Shown here: positions 1 to 8,683 of the stretch, in pieces
Layout of the letters: each line of letters begins with the position of its first letter
Position numbering within the stretch: the first letter of the stretch is position 1
Source of the DNA: Saprospiraceae bacterium UBA3362
Lineage (GTDB): Bacteria; Bacteroidota; Bacteroidia; Chitinophagales; Saprospiraceae
Direction: 5' to 3'
DNA: 25,707 bases
NCBI GenBank assembly: GCA_002360455.1
Contig: DEQQ01000105.1
Coordinates: 1-25,707, forward strand
Program-made: the position numbers and the translations under genes
The notes under the pieces: generated by a model
The model's input: the letters and a program-made list of their open reading frames with translations, nothing else
Told to the model about the DNA's origin: nothing
Database searches by the model: none

Positions 1-402
1 AAGTTTAATTCGATCTTCTTGATCAGGACTGCACGAAGTCCAGCCCTTACCAAGGTAGGTTGAGCTTGGAGAATCCAACATGAGTTTACCTTCTTGCTGT
101 GCAATACCTAAGGTTAGTGCTGTCAAAGTCTTACCGGCAGAATTCCAAACATGGAAACTGTCTTCTGTAAAAGTACCGAAATATTTTTCCAATACGATCT
201 TGCCGTCTTTGAGCAAAATAAATGCATCCGTCTCTTGTGAATCCAGATAACGATACAAATCTTCAATTTCTGACTCGCACCAATTCAACTCTTGGGGCAG
301 AGTCTTAGCCCATTCGTTTCCTGAATTCGGAGGAAAATAAAGACTCTGTGATCTCAAGGTCCCGACACAAAACACGACTAAAAAAACTCGAAACAATTTC
401 AT
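1..402 (-). CDS. Serine beta-lactamase-family hydrolase, N-terminal part (cut by window edge)
   Basis: Reading the minus strand from ATG at 402 gives 134 open codons to the window edge. Residues 1-18 form a hydrophobic signal peptide ending near LRSQS, so the protein is exported. The segment VWNSAGKTLTALTLGIA contains an S-x-x-K motif (Ser88, Lys91) followed by a helix, the nucleophile signature of the class C beta-lactamase/DD-peptidase/6-aminohexanoate-dimer hydrolase superfamily. It is preceded by the usual strand (AFILLKDGKIVLEKYF). The YxN and C-terminal motifs would lie outside the window, so the substrate cannot be told. It is transcribed divergently from the sigma operon. The family is fairly sure; the enzymatic specificity is unknown. 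Confidence 0.8.
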   Translation of the reverse strand, partial: MKLFRVFLVVFCVGTLRSQSLYFPPNSGNEWAKTLPQELNWCESEIEDLYRYLDSQETDAFILLKDGKIVLEKYFGTFTEDSFHVWNSAGKTLTALTLGIAQQEGKLMLDSPSSTYLGKGWTSCSPDQEDRIKL

Positions 403-517
403 AAGAATTATGATATTAGATTGTACAACACAACACATCTGCCTAAAATAAACACAATATTCTTGTTTTTAAAGCCTAATTTAGGCCTTGTACAAAAAAC
501 AAAAACAATGTCTGCTG

Positions 518-525
518 CAAAAATA
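518..525 (-). promoter_or_regulatory. Candidate -7 promoter element for the serine hydrolase
   Basis: On the minus strand this reads TATTTTTG, which fits the Bacteroidota -7 consensus TAnnTTTG. It would start a transcript near 511 with a leader of about 110 nt. No good TTTG -33 element sits at the expected distance, so the call is weak. Confidence 0.3.
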
Positions 526-921
526 AGTCATTCAAATCAAATATCAATCAAGCTATTTTGAATAAAAAAAGAATATTCTATTGGAATATGAATTAAATCC
601 TGAACAAATTATGCAAAAGTAGTATCATGTACTTTCTGGTGCTTAGAATATGATTCCTCTCTTACAGATCCTCAGTTAATTGTTGTCACAATTAAGCTTA
701 TCCAACAAATTATGATTAACATACTTAAACTTCAAAATCCTGATTTTGAATTCTTTTAGCTTGTTGTACATAGTAAACCTAAACGAAAACCAACAACTTT
801 TCTTTAGATACAAACATTATCTTGATTATTGCTAAGATTTTGAAGCTAAAACGTATATTAGCTTAAATTAAAACGAACATGGAGTCAAAATATTTAACCC
901 AATTATTATGGAATAACCGTA

Positions 922-929
922 TAATTTTG
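922..929 (+). promoter_or_regulatory. -7 promoter element of the sigma/anti-sigma/CHAT operon
   Basis: TAATTTTG matches the Bacteroidota TAnnTTTG -7 consensus. Transcription would begin near 936, about 20 nt before the TTG start at 958. This supports that unusual start, because in-frame ATG codons only occur inside the conserved sigma region. A -33 TTTG is not obvious, so an alternative sigma factor, perhaps the encoded one, could read it. Confidence 0.5.
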
Positions 930-957
930 TTCCTTTGTAGGCATATACTTCCTTCAA

Positions 958-1545
958 TTGAACCAAGAGACAAATATACTATCCGAAGACCAGAAACTCT
1001 TCCAAGCCTTGAAAAATGGAAAAATGGAAGTATTTGATCAGTTGTATCGTCTATATCGCAATGATTTTATAATAAAGGCAAAATACAGATTTAACACAAG
1101 CAGTGAAGCTGATATCGTAGATGCATGGCAAGATGCAGTGATTTCTTTTTATGACCAAATCAAATCCGGCAAACTCCAAACTCTCAGCTGCACTATAAAG
1201 AGTTTTTTATTTTTAATAGGCTTTAGAATTCTTATAAAATCATACCACTATAACTCCAGACATGAAACCATAGATTCTTTTGCTTCTGAACATGAAAACC
1301 TAAAGTACGCTTATGATATGGAGCTTTTGTCCGAGCCAAACGAAAATCAAGTTCTATTAAGTAAAAAAATAGTTGAATTACCGGAACAAAGTCGAAGGAT
1401 GCTTATACTTAGATATGTAGACGGGAAATCAATCGCAGAAATAAAAAATGAAATGAATTACCAATCTGAAAATGCTATCAGTGTCAATTTGTCAAGAACG
1501 CTTAAAAAATTAAAAGAACTAATTGAGCAAGCAAGAAAAATCTAA
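958..1545 (+). CDS. ECF-type RNA polymerase sigma factor
   Basis: The 195-aa product has the size and two-domain layout of an extracytoplasmic-function sigma factor. Residues about 20-75 (FDQLYRLYRNDF, then ADIVDAWQDAVISFYD) match sigma-70 region 2, which binds core polymerase and the -10 element. Residues about 138-190 (LPEQSRRMLILRYVDG, then NAISVNLSRTLKKLKELI) match region 4, the helix-turn-helix that reads the -35/-33 element. Translation appears to start at TTG 958: the frame is closed by a stop at 922-924, and the first in-frame ATG (1024) would remove part of region 2. The anti-sigma gene begins 4 nt after the stop, as expected for a co-expressed pair. Target genes cannot be told from the window. 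Confidence 0.88.
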   Translation: MNQETNILSEDQKLFQALKNGKMEVFDQLYRLYRNDFIIKAKYRFNTSSEADIVDAWQDAVISFYDQIKSGKLQTLSCTIKSFLFLIGFRILIKSYHYNSRHETIDSFASEHENLKYAYDMELLSEPNENQVLLSKKIVELPEQSRRMLILRYVDGKSIAEIKNEMNYQSENAISVNLSRTLKKLKELIEQARKI

Positions 1546-1549
1546 TGCA

Positions 1550-2347
1550 ATGGAACCAGAATTGATAGAACGCTATATTGCCAATGAACTTCAAGGAGAA
1601 GAAAAAATTCTCTTTGAAGAAAAACTCAAGGTTGATGCTAATCTGAAAGCGGAAGTAGAGGCATACACAGCTATAGCAACAAATTTGAGAGCAGTCCAAA
1701 ATCTACAACTCAAAGAAAGACTTATGCAAATTGAAAATAAGTCCTATTCAGTAAAGAGTTCTCCATCGAAAACAAAACTATATTTAATAGCTATTACCAC
1801 TTTGGTATTGCTGTTCACCATATTTTATTTTGTTAGAAACAAAACCTCAGATCCTAACTTAAACGAAAAGCAAAATACCGAGAAATTTATTGCTCCAACA
1901 CAAGAAAATATCCTACCTGAATCAACACCGAGTATGCCAATCGATACAAATCAGAAAATTCAGAATCCAAAAAACCCTCCTAAAAAAGCTATAGCTGAAA
2001 AAAAACAGAATAAAGGTCAAGATGAACAACTTTATGCTATGAATTTCGTACCTTTTTTAGACGATGATATGATGTCAATGACCAGAAGTGATGGAGAGCA
2101 GAGCAATTTTGATAAATTTATAGCCCTTTACTTAGCTAAAGATTATAAAAATGCATTAATTTCTTATAATTCAATCGATGAATCATTGAGAGATACGGAT
2201 AATTTGTTATTTTTGAAGGCCAATGTGTTAGTGATGCTTGGAAGGTTGAAGGAAGGAAGAGATTTGTTTGAACAAATTATAAGCAATGGAGAATCAAAAT
2301 ATACTGAACAAGCCAAAAATGCATTGAAACAGTTAAGGAATAAATAA
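1550..2347 (+). CDS. Membrane-bound anti-sigma factor-like protein with TPR-like periplasmic tail
   Basis: This 265-aa protein starts at ATG 1550, 4 nt after the sigma gene. A TTG start at 1523 inside the sigma gene is possible but less likely. The N-terminus (IERYIANELQGEEKILFEEK, then DANLKAEVEAYTAI) resembles the cytoplasmic sigma-binding helices of Bacteroidota anti-sigma factors. There is no Cys, so it is not a zinc (ZAS) type. Residues about 77-95 form one membrane helix (KLYLIAITTLVLLFTIFYF). The outside part has a Pro/Lys/Gln-rich linker, then about 80 residues of alpha-helical TPR-like sequence (residues about 180-265). The likely role is to hold the upstream sigma factor at the inner membrane until a signal arrives. 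The TPR-like tail could contact the TPR part of the next gene's product, which is inference. Direct binding is not shown by sequence. Confidence 0.72.
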   Translation: MEPELIERYIANELQGEEKILFEEKLKVDANLKAEVEAYTAIATNLRAVQNLQLKERLMQIENKSYSVKSSPSKTKLYLIAITTLVLLFTIFYFVRNKTSDPNLNEKQNTEKFIAPTQENILPESTPSMPIDTNQKIQNPKNPPKKAIAEKKQNKGQDEQLYAMNFVPFLDDDMMSMTRSDGEQSNFDKFIALYLAKDYKNALISYNSIDESLRDTDNLLFLKANVLVMLGRLKEGRDLFEQIISNGESKYTEQAKNALKQLRNK

Positions 2348-2373
2348 TTGCTTACTAATTGAAAATTTTTTCA

Positions 2374-5300
2374 ATGATGAAAATATTATGTTTTTTATTT
2401 TTGGTATCAAGCTCATTATTTTCTCAAGAAACAGCTTTAAGAAGCAAATCAATATCTTTTGACTCATTATACACTTTGAGCTTAGGAATGATAAAGGCTA
2501 AAAATTTTGAAGGAGCAAGTCATTTTTCCGATTCTTTACTCGCTATTCCAAATTATTCTGCTAAATCCAATATTAAACAACATTCAAAATTATTGTGGAT
2601 CAAAGTCCTTAGCCTATCTGGACAACAGACATACACCAAATCTATTGCCATAAATTTAGATTTAATCCAGCTTCTAAGAAATCAAAAAGATACAATGAAT
2701 GATTTTTATGAAGGGGTCATAAATGAAATTGCAAAAAATTATTCATATATAGGAGATCATGATAGTTCAGAAGCGTATTGGTTATTAAATTTGGAATTGA
2801 ATAATAAAATATATGGAACAGAAAACATAAAGAGCAGTAAAAGCTTGAACAATTTAGGAACCATAAACAGCATAAAATTAGAATATGAAAAGGCTGAAAA
2901 GTATTTTAGACAATCATCAGATATGAAAAAAGTAATTTTTGGTGAAAATTCGCTTGAATATGGTAATTCGCTTGTTAAAATTGCAATGGTTTATGATTGC
3001 GTTCAAAAATTTAATGAGGCCCTTAGTTTATATACGATGAATTCAAAAATCCTTGAACATCTGAATAAAACTCAAACAGAGTCTTATGCGAAATCTATAG
3101 AAGGAATGGCTTCCAACTTAAGTCGGATGGGTCGCTACAAAGAAGCAGAAAATTTATTTATTAAAGAAAATGAATTATTTGAAAAAAGTCCTGCACTTAA
3201 AAATTCTGTTGTGTACATTGATTATTTAAGAGCTTTCGGATTGTTTTATAGAGAATTGGGAAATACTCCAAAAGCATTAGAACTATTCTCCACAGCTATT
3301 GGAGCATCTGAAAAAATGTGGGGCAATACTACGTGGAATTATTATAATTTTATTTATTTTTTGGGAACTAGTTACCAAGGAAATGATGACCGAAAAGCAT
3401 ATGAAATATTTAAAGCAATACTTGATACGAATAGGATGTCAAAACAAGAGCAAATTTTAAATTTGCCATTGATATATAAAGCCTTTTATCAAACTTCAGA
3501 AAGACTTGGTCTGCCCATAAGCGAAGAAAAATATTTAAGGCTCATTCAAGATTGCCTTCTTGCAAAGGATTCTATTACTTATTTTCATGCATTATCAATT
3601 TATGGCAGCTATTTGGCAATGAATGAAAAGTATAAGGAGGCTATTGAAATAGAGCATAAAGCGAATAATTTTGTATATAAGCATTTTGGAGAAGAATCCC
3701 CAGTGCGAATTGCAAGTTATTATCGATTTTGTAGTTATTTCGCTCGTTTAAATATGCACGATTCTGTTAAAACATATTTAGATTTATTTTACAATGCTAA
3801 TTCTTCACTTACGAAGCGAAGTTTTGAATTTTTAACTGAGGAGGAACTAGCTTTTTACTTATCAAAAAATAATTTTTTAACTTTTTCCCTGCTTTCTATC
3901 ATCGACCCATTACAAACTTCACTAACGGAATATGCATTCAATGACGCTATAGCTTACAAAGGAGTTTTGCAGCATGCCATAATTAAAAGAAATAGAATAT
4001 TTTCAAAAAAAGATTCACTCAAAACACTATACGATTCTATCAGTCACTTACAAAGAGCTATTGCTCAAGAATACAGCAATGGCAATTCAAGTCGAATAAA
4101 TGATTATAAATCCCAATGTGATAAATTGTCTAAGAAGTTGATATTAATGGGTGGCGAGCAAAATATACTAACACATCTCCAGTGGCATGATATCCAGCAA
4201 TTACTAGATCCAAATGAAGCAGCAATTGAGTTTGTTTTATTTCCAAAATCTGAAGGATTGCTTGAGCCAAGAGACAATATTTATGCAGCTTTACTCATTC
4301 GAAAAAATGACTCAAAGCCATTATTGGTAAATACCTTTAAAGAAAGTGATCTAAAAATACTACTTGGTAATATTAAGATCAAGAGAATAGAATATGTCAA
4401 TAAATTATATTATTCATCAAATAAAAATCCCAATGCTAATTCATTATACCAATTAGTATGGAAAAATATAATTCCTTTCTTACAAGACATTAAGACAATT
4501 TATTTTTCGCCAGTAGGATTATTGAACACGATCAATGCAAGTGCATTGCCGATTTCAACAACTAAAAATCTGCAAGATTCTTTTAATCTCGTCCTAGTCC
4601 AAAGTACAAGAAATTTAGTGGAACTTAAACTTAAGAACAATAATCATAATAATATTAACCAAGAGATACTTTTGGTGGGCGGCGTAGAGTACAATAAAGT
4701 CGATCATAATGATCTTACTTCCTATTTGGAAGAAGACAAATCATCTTCACTGAGTACAAGGTCTTCTTTTTCATTTTATAACAATGACACTAGTTATCGC
4801 AATCATAAGTGGAAATACTTGCCTGGCAGTCTTGATGAAGTCAATAAATTGAATTCCATTTTTAAAATTGAAAATTGGAATTGCAGTAAATTTACGAGTC
4901 ATGAAGCCACAGAAGCTATATTCAAATCTTTTGGGAAATCCGCGCTTCGGGAAAATTCTCCATCCGTTATACATATATCTACACATGGATTTTTCTTTTC
5001 AGACCCAAATGATTCTATATCATCAAAAAATTCATTCCAGAGATGCAAAGATCCAATGATAAGATCTGGCCTGTTGCTATCAGGAGCAAATCATTTCTGG
5101 CAACAATCGAATCCAAAAATTGCAGATGAAGAAGACGGCATCCTTACAGCATACGAAATTAGTCTTATGGACCTGAGAAATACAGATTTAGTGGTCTTAT
5201 CTGCATGTGAAACAGGTCTTGGCGAGGTGCAAGGTAGTGAAGGTGTATATGGTCTTCAAAGGGCTTTTAAGATCGCGGGTGTAAAAAACATTATCATGTC

Positions 5301-5469
5301 ACTGTGGCAAATCCCCGATAAACAAACCGCGGAGCTGATGGAACTATTCTATAAAAATTGGTTGATTAAAAAAATGAGTATTAGAGACGCCTTGTTCAAT
5401 GCCCAAAAAACCATGCGCGATAAAAAACTAGAACCATACTATTGGGCTGGATTTGTACTGATGGAGTGA
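2374..5469 (+). CDS. Exported TPR-CHAT caspase-like protease
   Basis: The protein has 1031 aa, counted from the first of two adjacent ATGs (2374/2377). Residues 1-18 form a signal peptide ending at SLFSQ, so the product is exported. Residues about 30-480 are tetratricopeptide-type helical repeats (for example SLNNLGTINSIKLEYEKAEK), followed by a charged helical linker. The last 330 residues or so are a CHAT domain of the caspase/separase clan. The catalytic His lies in ISTHGFF (His871) and the catalytic Cys in LSACETGLGEV (Cys945). The conserved tail GVKNIIMSLWQIPD and the terminal PYYWAGFVLM complete the domain. Both active-site residues are present, so activity is expected. It lies 26 nt after the anti-sigma gene in the same operon. 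A plausible role is to cut the outside portion of that anti-sigma factor; the substrate is inferred, not seen. Confidence 0.88.
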   Translation: MMKILCFLFLVSSSLFSQETALRSKSISFDSLYTLSLGMIKAKNFEGASHFSDSLLAIPNYSAKSNIKQHSKLLWIKVLSLSGQQTYTKSIAINLDLIQLLRNQKDTMNDFYEGVINEIAKNYSYIGDHDSSEAYWLLNLELNNKIYGTENIKSSKSLNNLGTINSIKLEYEKAEKYFRQSSDMKKVIFGENSLEYGNSLVKIAMVYDCVQKFNEALSLYTMNSKILEHLNKTQTESYAKSIEGMASNLSRMGRYKEAENLFIKENELFEKSPALKNSVVYIDYLRAFGLFYRELGNTPKALELFSTAIGASEKMWGNTTWNYYNFIYFLGTSYQGNDDRKAYEIFKAILDTNRMSKQEQILNLPLIYKAFYQTSERLGLPISEEKYLRLIQDCLLAKDSITYFHALSIYGSYLAMNEKYKEAIEIEHKANNFVYKHFGEESPVRIASYYRFCSYFARLNMHDSVKTYLDLFYNANSSLTKRSFEFLTEEELAFYLSKNNFLTFSLLSIIDPLQTSLTEYAFNDAIAYKGVLQHAIIKRNRIFSKKDSLKTLYDSISHLQRAIAQEYSNGNSSRINDYKSQCDKLSKKLILMGGEQNILTHLQWHDIQQLLDPNEAAIEFVLFPKSEGLLEPRDNIYAALLIRKNDSKPLLVNTFKESDLKILLGNIKIKRIEYVNKLYYSSNKNPNANSLYQLVWKNIIPFLQDIKTIYFSPVGLLNTINASALPISTTKNLQDSFNLVLVQSTRNLVELKLKNNNHNNINQEILLVGGVEYNKVDHNDLTSYLEEDKSSSLSTRSSFSFYNNDTSYRNHKWKYLPGSLDEVNKLNSIFKIENWNCSKFTSHEATEAIFKSFGKSALRENSPSVIHISTHGFFFSDPNDSISSKNSFQRCKDPMIRSGLLLSGANHFWQQSNPKIADEEDGILTAYEISLMDLRNTDLVVLSACETGLGEVQGSEGVYGLQRAFKIAGVKNIIMSLWQIPDKQTAELMELFYKNWLIKKMSIRDALFNAQKTMRDKKLEPYYWAGFVLME

Positions 5470-5873
5470 TTTTAAATAGCTATTTTGAAAATTGGTTTAT
5501 GTGATGCTTAGTTGATTTGGAGTTTTGTGGGTTTACACTCTATAAAAGTCAAAATGAAAATTCATTACGTATTATTATAATTGTTAAATTTGTAAATAAC
5601 AGGAGAGGAGGATACAATCTTTTTAATGTAACATTTAAAGCACCAACGGAGTGAGCTATATTCAGAAAAATATCACTCAAAAATGCATTTTGGAGCCCAA
5701 TCAAAAAAAATATTCAAACCTTGCTAAGATTTTAACCATTCATAGTATTTACTTATAGATTTTGGTTCTAGCAATATTAAGTTGCCTTATTTTAAAAATA
5801 GATATCAACATGCAACTCAATATAAGGGCTACTATTTATTATAATCCAAATCAATAAATCAATTATAAGTATT
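5470..5873. other. Intergenic region between CHAT gene and surface-protein cluster
   Basis: This is 404 AT-rich bases without a credible ORF. No intrinsic terminator is visible after the CHAT gene. A candidate -7 element occurs at 5585-5592 (listed separately). Nothing else is recognised. Confidence 0.5.
5585..5592 (+). promoter_or_regulatory. Candidate -7 promoter element upstream of the S74 protein gene
   Basis: TAAATTTG fits TAnnTTTG, but it would leave a leader of about 275 nt before the ATG at 5874 and has no clear -33 TTTG. Low confidence. Confidence 0.28.
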
Positions 5874-8114
5874 ATGAAAAAAATTAATTTACTACTTGTG
5901 TTTATTATACCAATCATCTCTATTGTTCAAGCACAAATCCCTCGCTTAATAAGTTACCAAGGTGTTCTTACAGATCAGCAAGGTTCATTTATACCTGATG
6001 GTACACATTCTTTGACATTAAAAATATATGAAAATTTGTCTGGCGGCAACCCAATTTATATTGAGACTCAAAATACTTTAGTGACAAAAGGATTATTTAA
6101 TATTAGTATTGGTGCTATTAATCCGATTCCATTAACTATCAATTTTGACAAGCCATATTTTCTTGGAGTCAGTGTAGATTTTGGAGCAGAGATGAGCCCA
6201 AGGACTGTATTGACATCTGTTCCATATTCACTTCGAGCAGAGAAAGCAAACATAGCTGAATCATTAGCACCTGGTGCATCAGGAGTCGTGACAAGTATAA
6301 ATTCAACACAAGGAAATATTAATATCGTAGGCGGTGGTGGAACTACTGTAAACCAAAATGGCAATACCATTACCATCAGTTCATCCGGAGGCGGAGGACA
6401 AGGTATTCAAGGAATTCAAAATTCTGATGGCATATTAAGTATTCAAAATGCCAATGGCCCAACTGCAACGATAGGAATAAGAACAAGTGGTGTTACCGAA
6501 GAGCAATGTCTGGTATATCGATCAGGAGCTTGGCAAATCGCACAAAAGAGCAAATACAATTTTGATCCGGAAATTTTTCAAGAAACGAATACCATTCCAT
6601 TTTTAGGCTTGCACAATATAAGCCTAAAGACTTCAGGGGTAAATGAAAATCATATCCCAAAATTTAGAGATGGCAGATGGCAGTTTTTACCTCCTTTGGA
6701 AATTTCAGCTGGAGCAGGAATTAACTTAAGTACAATTACACCGGGACCGGATAAAATTACTATTGCTGCAGCGGATATTTCACCTACAAATGAAATTCAA
6801 TCATTAAGTTTTAACTCATCAACCAAACAACTTTCGATCTCTCAAGGAAATTCTGTGGATCTCTCTTCTCTCAGTGGTAGTGGCAGTCAATTATGGTTAT
6901 CCTCAGGCACCGCAATTTACAATTCAAATTCTGGAAATGTTGGAATTGGAACAAGCAGCCCGAGTCAAAAATTACATGTCTATGGCAACATGAGATTGGA
7001 GGGAGGACTATACTTAGGATCCACAGAAAATATTTATGATGGTGGTTCTAATACTATTGCCATAAACAGTACTTTTAGACCCGATAATAGCGCCTCTAGA
7101 GATCTAGGGACCTCTAATATAAGATGGAGAAATTTATTCCTCGATGGAGATGTCTCGCTTGGAAATAAAATTATATTTGGTGGTGGTGATTTCTTAGCTT
7201 ATGCCACAGGAAATCAAATCTTATCAAGCTCAACATTTATACCACAATTTAATGGAACGCGAGATCTCGGAGTTACTTCATCTCGATGGAGAAATTTGTA
7301 TTTATCAGGTTCTGTATTTTTTGGAAACTCTGAAAGCATTTCAGATGGAGGCTCAAATACCATTGCCATTAACAGTACATTTAGACCAGATGCCACAGGT
7401 GTAAGGGATCTAGGTACTTCAACAACACGATTTAGAGATATATATTTATCAGGAAGAATTTTGTTTGGCAATAATGAATCCTTATCCGATGGAGGCACAA
7501 ATATTATAGTTACCAATTCCACGCTTATTCCTGACGCAATAGGGTCACGAGATTTAGGAACATCTTCCAAAAGTTTTAGAGACCTTCATCTTGGTGCAAA
7601 ACTAGTATTTGGAGGCAACGATTTTATTTCTTATACCATAGGGAATCAAATTGTATCAAGTTCAACATTCATGCCTAACTCTAATGCAAACCGTGATCTT
7701 GGAACATCTAGTTTTAGATGGAGAAAAATCTATCTTTCTACTGCGCCCGACGTCAGTTCAGATACAAGATTAAAAGAAAAAATTAAACCAATTCAATATG
7801 GATTGAATGAAGTATTGCAAATGAATCCTGTATCCTATGTTTTAAAAGCCGATGAAACGCAGGAATTGCAATTAGGTCTACTCGCTCAGGAACTAAAAAC
7901 CATTATTCCTTCAATTGTACATGGCGATGAATCAAAGGAAATGTTGAGTGTAAGTTACACAGAATTAATACCGATTTTAATAAATGCATTGAAAGAGCAA
8001 CAAAAACAAATTGAAGAATTGAAAAAATCCAATACTACAAATGATTCCATATTTACAGCAGAAGAAATAAAACAACTAAAGTCATTGCTGACTCCTGTGG
8101 CTCTAATCAAATAA
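5874..8114 (+). CDS. Tail-fibre-like surface protein with C-terminal Peptidase_S74 chaperone domain
   Basis: The 746-aa product begins with a signal peptide (residues 1-20, ending VQAQ). Residues about 22-120 (IPRLISYQGVLTDQQG, SLTLKIYENLSGG, PYFLGVSVDFG) match the N-terminal domain common in Bacteroidota tail-fibre-domain proteins. A Gly/Ser/Asn-rich middle follows, then five repeats of about 48 residues with core RDLGTS..RWRNLYLSG (residues about 382-622). Residues about 627-705 (SSDTRLKEKIKPIQYGL, then LGLLAQEL, then VSYTELIPILINAL) match the S74 intramolecular chaperone. This domain trimerises beta-helical fibres and usually cleaves itself off at the Ser of the S-D-x-R-x-K motif. The end is a short coiled coil (KEQQKQIEELKK). 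It is probably an exported trimeric fibre. There is no T9SS sorting domain on this chain, but the next gene, 21 nt downstream, carries one. Confidence 0.8.
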   Translation: MKKINLLLVFIIPIISIVQAQIPRLISYQGVLTDQQGSFIPDGTHSLTLKIYENLSGGNPIYIETQNTLVTKGLFNISIGAINPIPLTINFDKPYFLGVSVDFGAEMSPRTVLTSVPYSLRAEKANIAESLAPGASGVVTSINSTQGNINIVGGGGTTVNQNGNTITISSSGGGGQGIQGIQNSDGILSIQNANGPTATIGIRTSGVTEEQCLVYRSGAWQIAQKSKYNFDPEIFQETNTIPFLGLHNISLKTSGVNENHIPKFRDGRWQFLPPLEISAGAGINLSTITPGPDKITIAAADISPTNEIQSLSFNSSTKQLSISQGNSVDLSSLSGSGSQLWLSSGTAIYNSNSGNVGIGTSSPSQKLHVYGNMRLEGGLYLGSTENIYDGGSNTIAINSTFRPDNSASRDLGTSNIRWRNLFLDGDVSLGNKIIFGGGDFLAYATGNQILSSSTFIPQFNGTRDLGVTSSRWRNLYLSGSVFFGNSESISDGGSNTIAINSTFRPDATGVRDLGTSTTRFRDIYLSGRILFGNNESLSDGGTNIIVTNSTLIPDAIGSRDLGTSSKSFRDLHLGAKLVFGGNDFISYTIGNQIVSSSTFMPNSNANRDLGTSSFRWRKIYLSTAPDVSSDTRLKEKIKPIQYGLNEVLQMNPVSYVLKADETQELQLGLLAQELKTIIPSIVHGDESKEMLSVSYTELIPILINALKEQQKQIEELKKSNTTNDSIFTAEEIKQLKSLLTPVALIK
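7017..7740 (+). repeat. Five tandem ~145-bp coding repeats (RDLGTS module)
   Basis: The codons for RDLG recur at about 7098, 7260, 7405, 7549 and 7690, so the spacing is 141-162 bases. Each unit encodes a variant of DGGSNTIAINSTFRPD followed by RDLGTS and RWRNLYLSG. They look like diverged internal duplications of one fibre segment, not identical recent copies. Confidence 0.85.
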
Positions 8115-8135
8115 TTACAAATTAAAAAATTGAAT

Positions 8136-8627
8136 ATGAAAGCAATTAAAATTTTATTTGGGCTGGTACTTATGATTCAATCAATATGTGCTCAAGTACA
8201 AATGAATACATCGGTGATAAGCACGGGAGCTTCAGTCACGAGTTCCGGTAATCTCTTGCTAAATGGAAGCGTTGGCCAAGCCATCATCGAAAGTGTAAGA
8301 ACGTCTCAACTTAACAATGCACAAGGATTTTGGCATACATACCGAAGTCAGTTTGTAGTGAATACAAGTTCTCCTCAAACAACATTTATCAAATTTTATC
8401 CTAATCCTATTCAGAAAAAAGCTTATATAAAACTGAACTACGAAAATGAAGACTTTAGCTTAATAAAGATTGTCGATGTCCAGGGTAAAGTAGTTTATAC
8501 TGATAAACTCTTTTTGCGGGGAGCTAGAGAAATTGAACTGGATCTAGAGCATCTTTCAGATGCTTTTTATTATTTGCACCTTACAGGAAACAAAGTGAAT
8601 GCCGTAATCCCATTTGTTAAAAACTGA
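8136..8627 (+). CDS. Small secreted protein with T9SS type A sorting domain
   Basis: The product has 163 aa from ATG 8136; a TTG two codons upstream is less likely. Residues 1-19 form a signal peptide ending at ICAQ. The first half (STGASVTSSGNLLLNGSVGQ, then NNAQGFWHTY) is a pattern common in short Bacteroidota surface proteins that sit beside fibre genes. Residues about 82-163 form a type A C-terminal domain: FYPNP near its start, then IKIVDVQGKVVY, and a final strand ending VKN. The T9SS uses this domain for export across the outer membrane and surface attachment. It lies 21 nt after the S74 gene and is probably cotranscribed. Its own function is unknown; it may accompany the fibre to the surface. 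Confidence 0.75.
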   Translation: MKAIKILFGLVLMIQSICAQVQMNTSVISTGASVTSSGNLLLNGSVGQAIIESVRTSQLNNAQGFWHTYRSQFVVNTSSPQTTFIKFYPNPIQKKAYIKLNYENEDFSLIKIVDVQGKVVYTDKLFLRGAREIELDLEHLSDAFYYLHLTGNKVNAVIPFVKN

Positions 8628-8683
8628 TACAAACATTCAATGGTTTGTCATTATTACCCAATCAATATTGATAAAAACTAATT

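Larger units (their letters stand above)
403..957. other. Divergent AT-rich intergenic region
   Basis: This 555-base spacer separates the minus-strand hydrolase from the plus-strand sigma operon, so promoters for both are expected here. A candidate -7 element is seen for each direction (listed separately). I see no convincing ORF or intrinsic terminator. A short palindromic stretch around 474-487 has almost no loop and is not a terminator. Confidence 0.6.

Noticed and set aside
474..487. Palindrome GCCTAA/TTAGGC as a terminator
   Set aside because: Only one base separates the arms, there is no T-run in a useful direction, and it lies upstream of both flanking genes.
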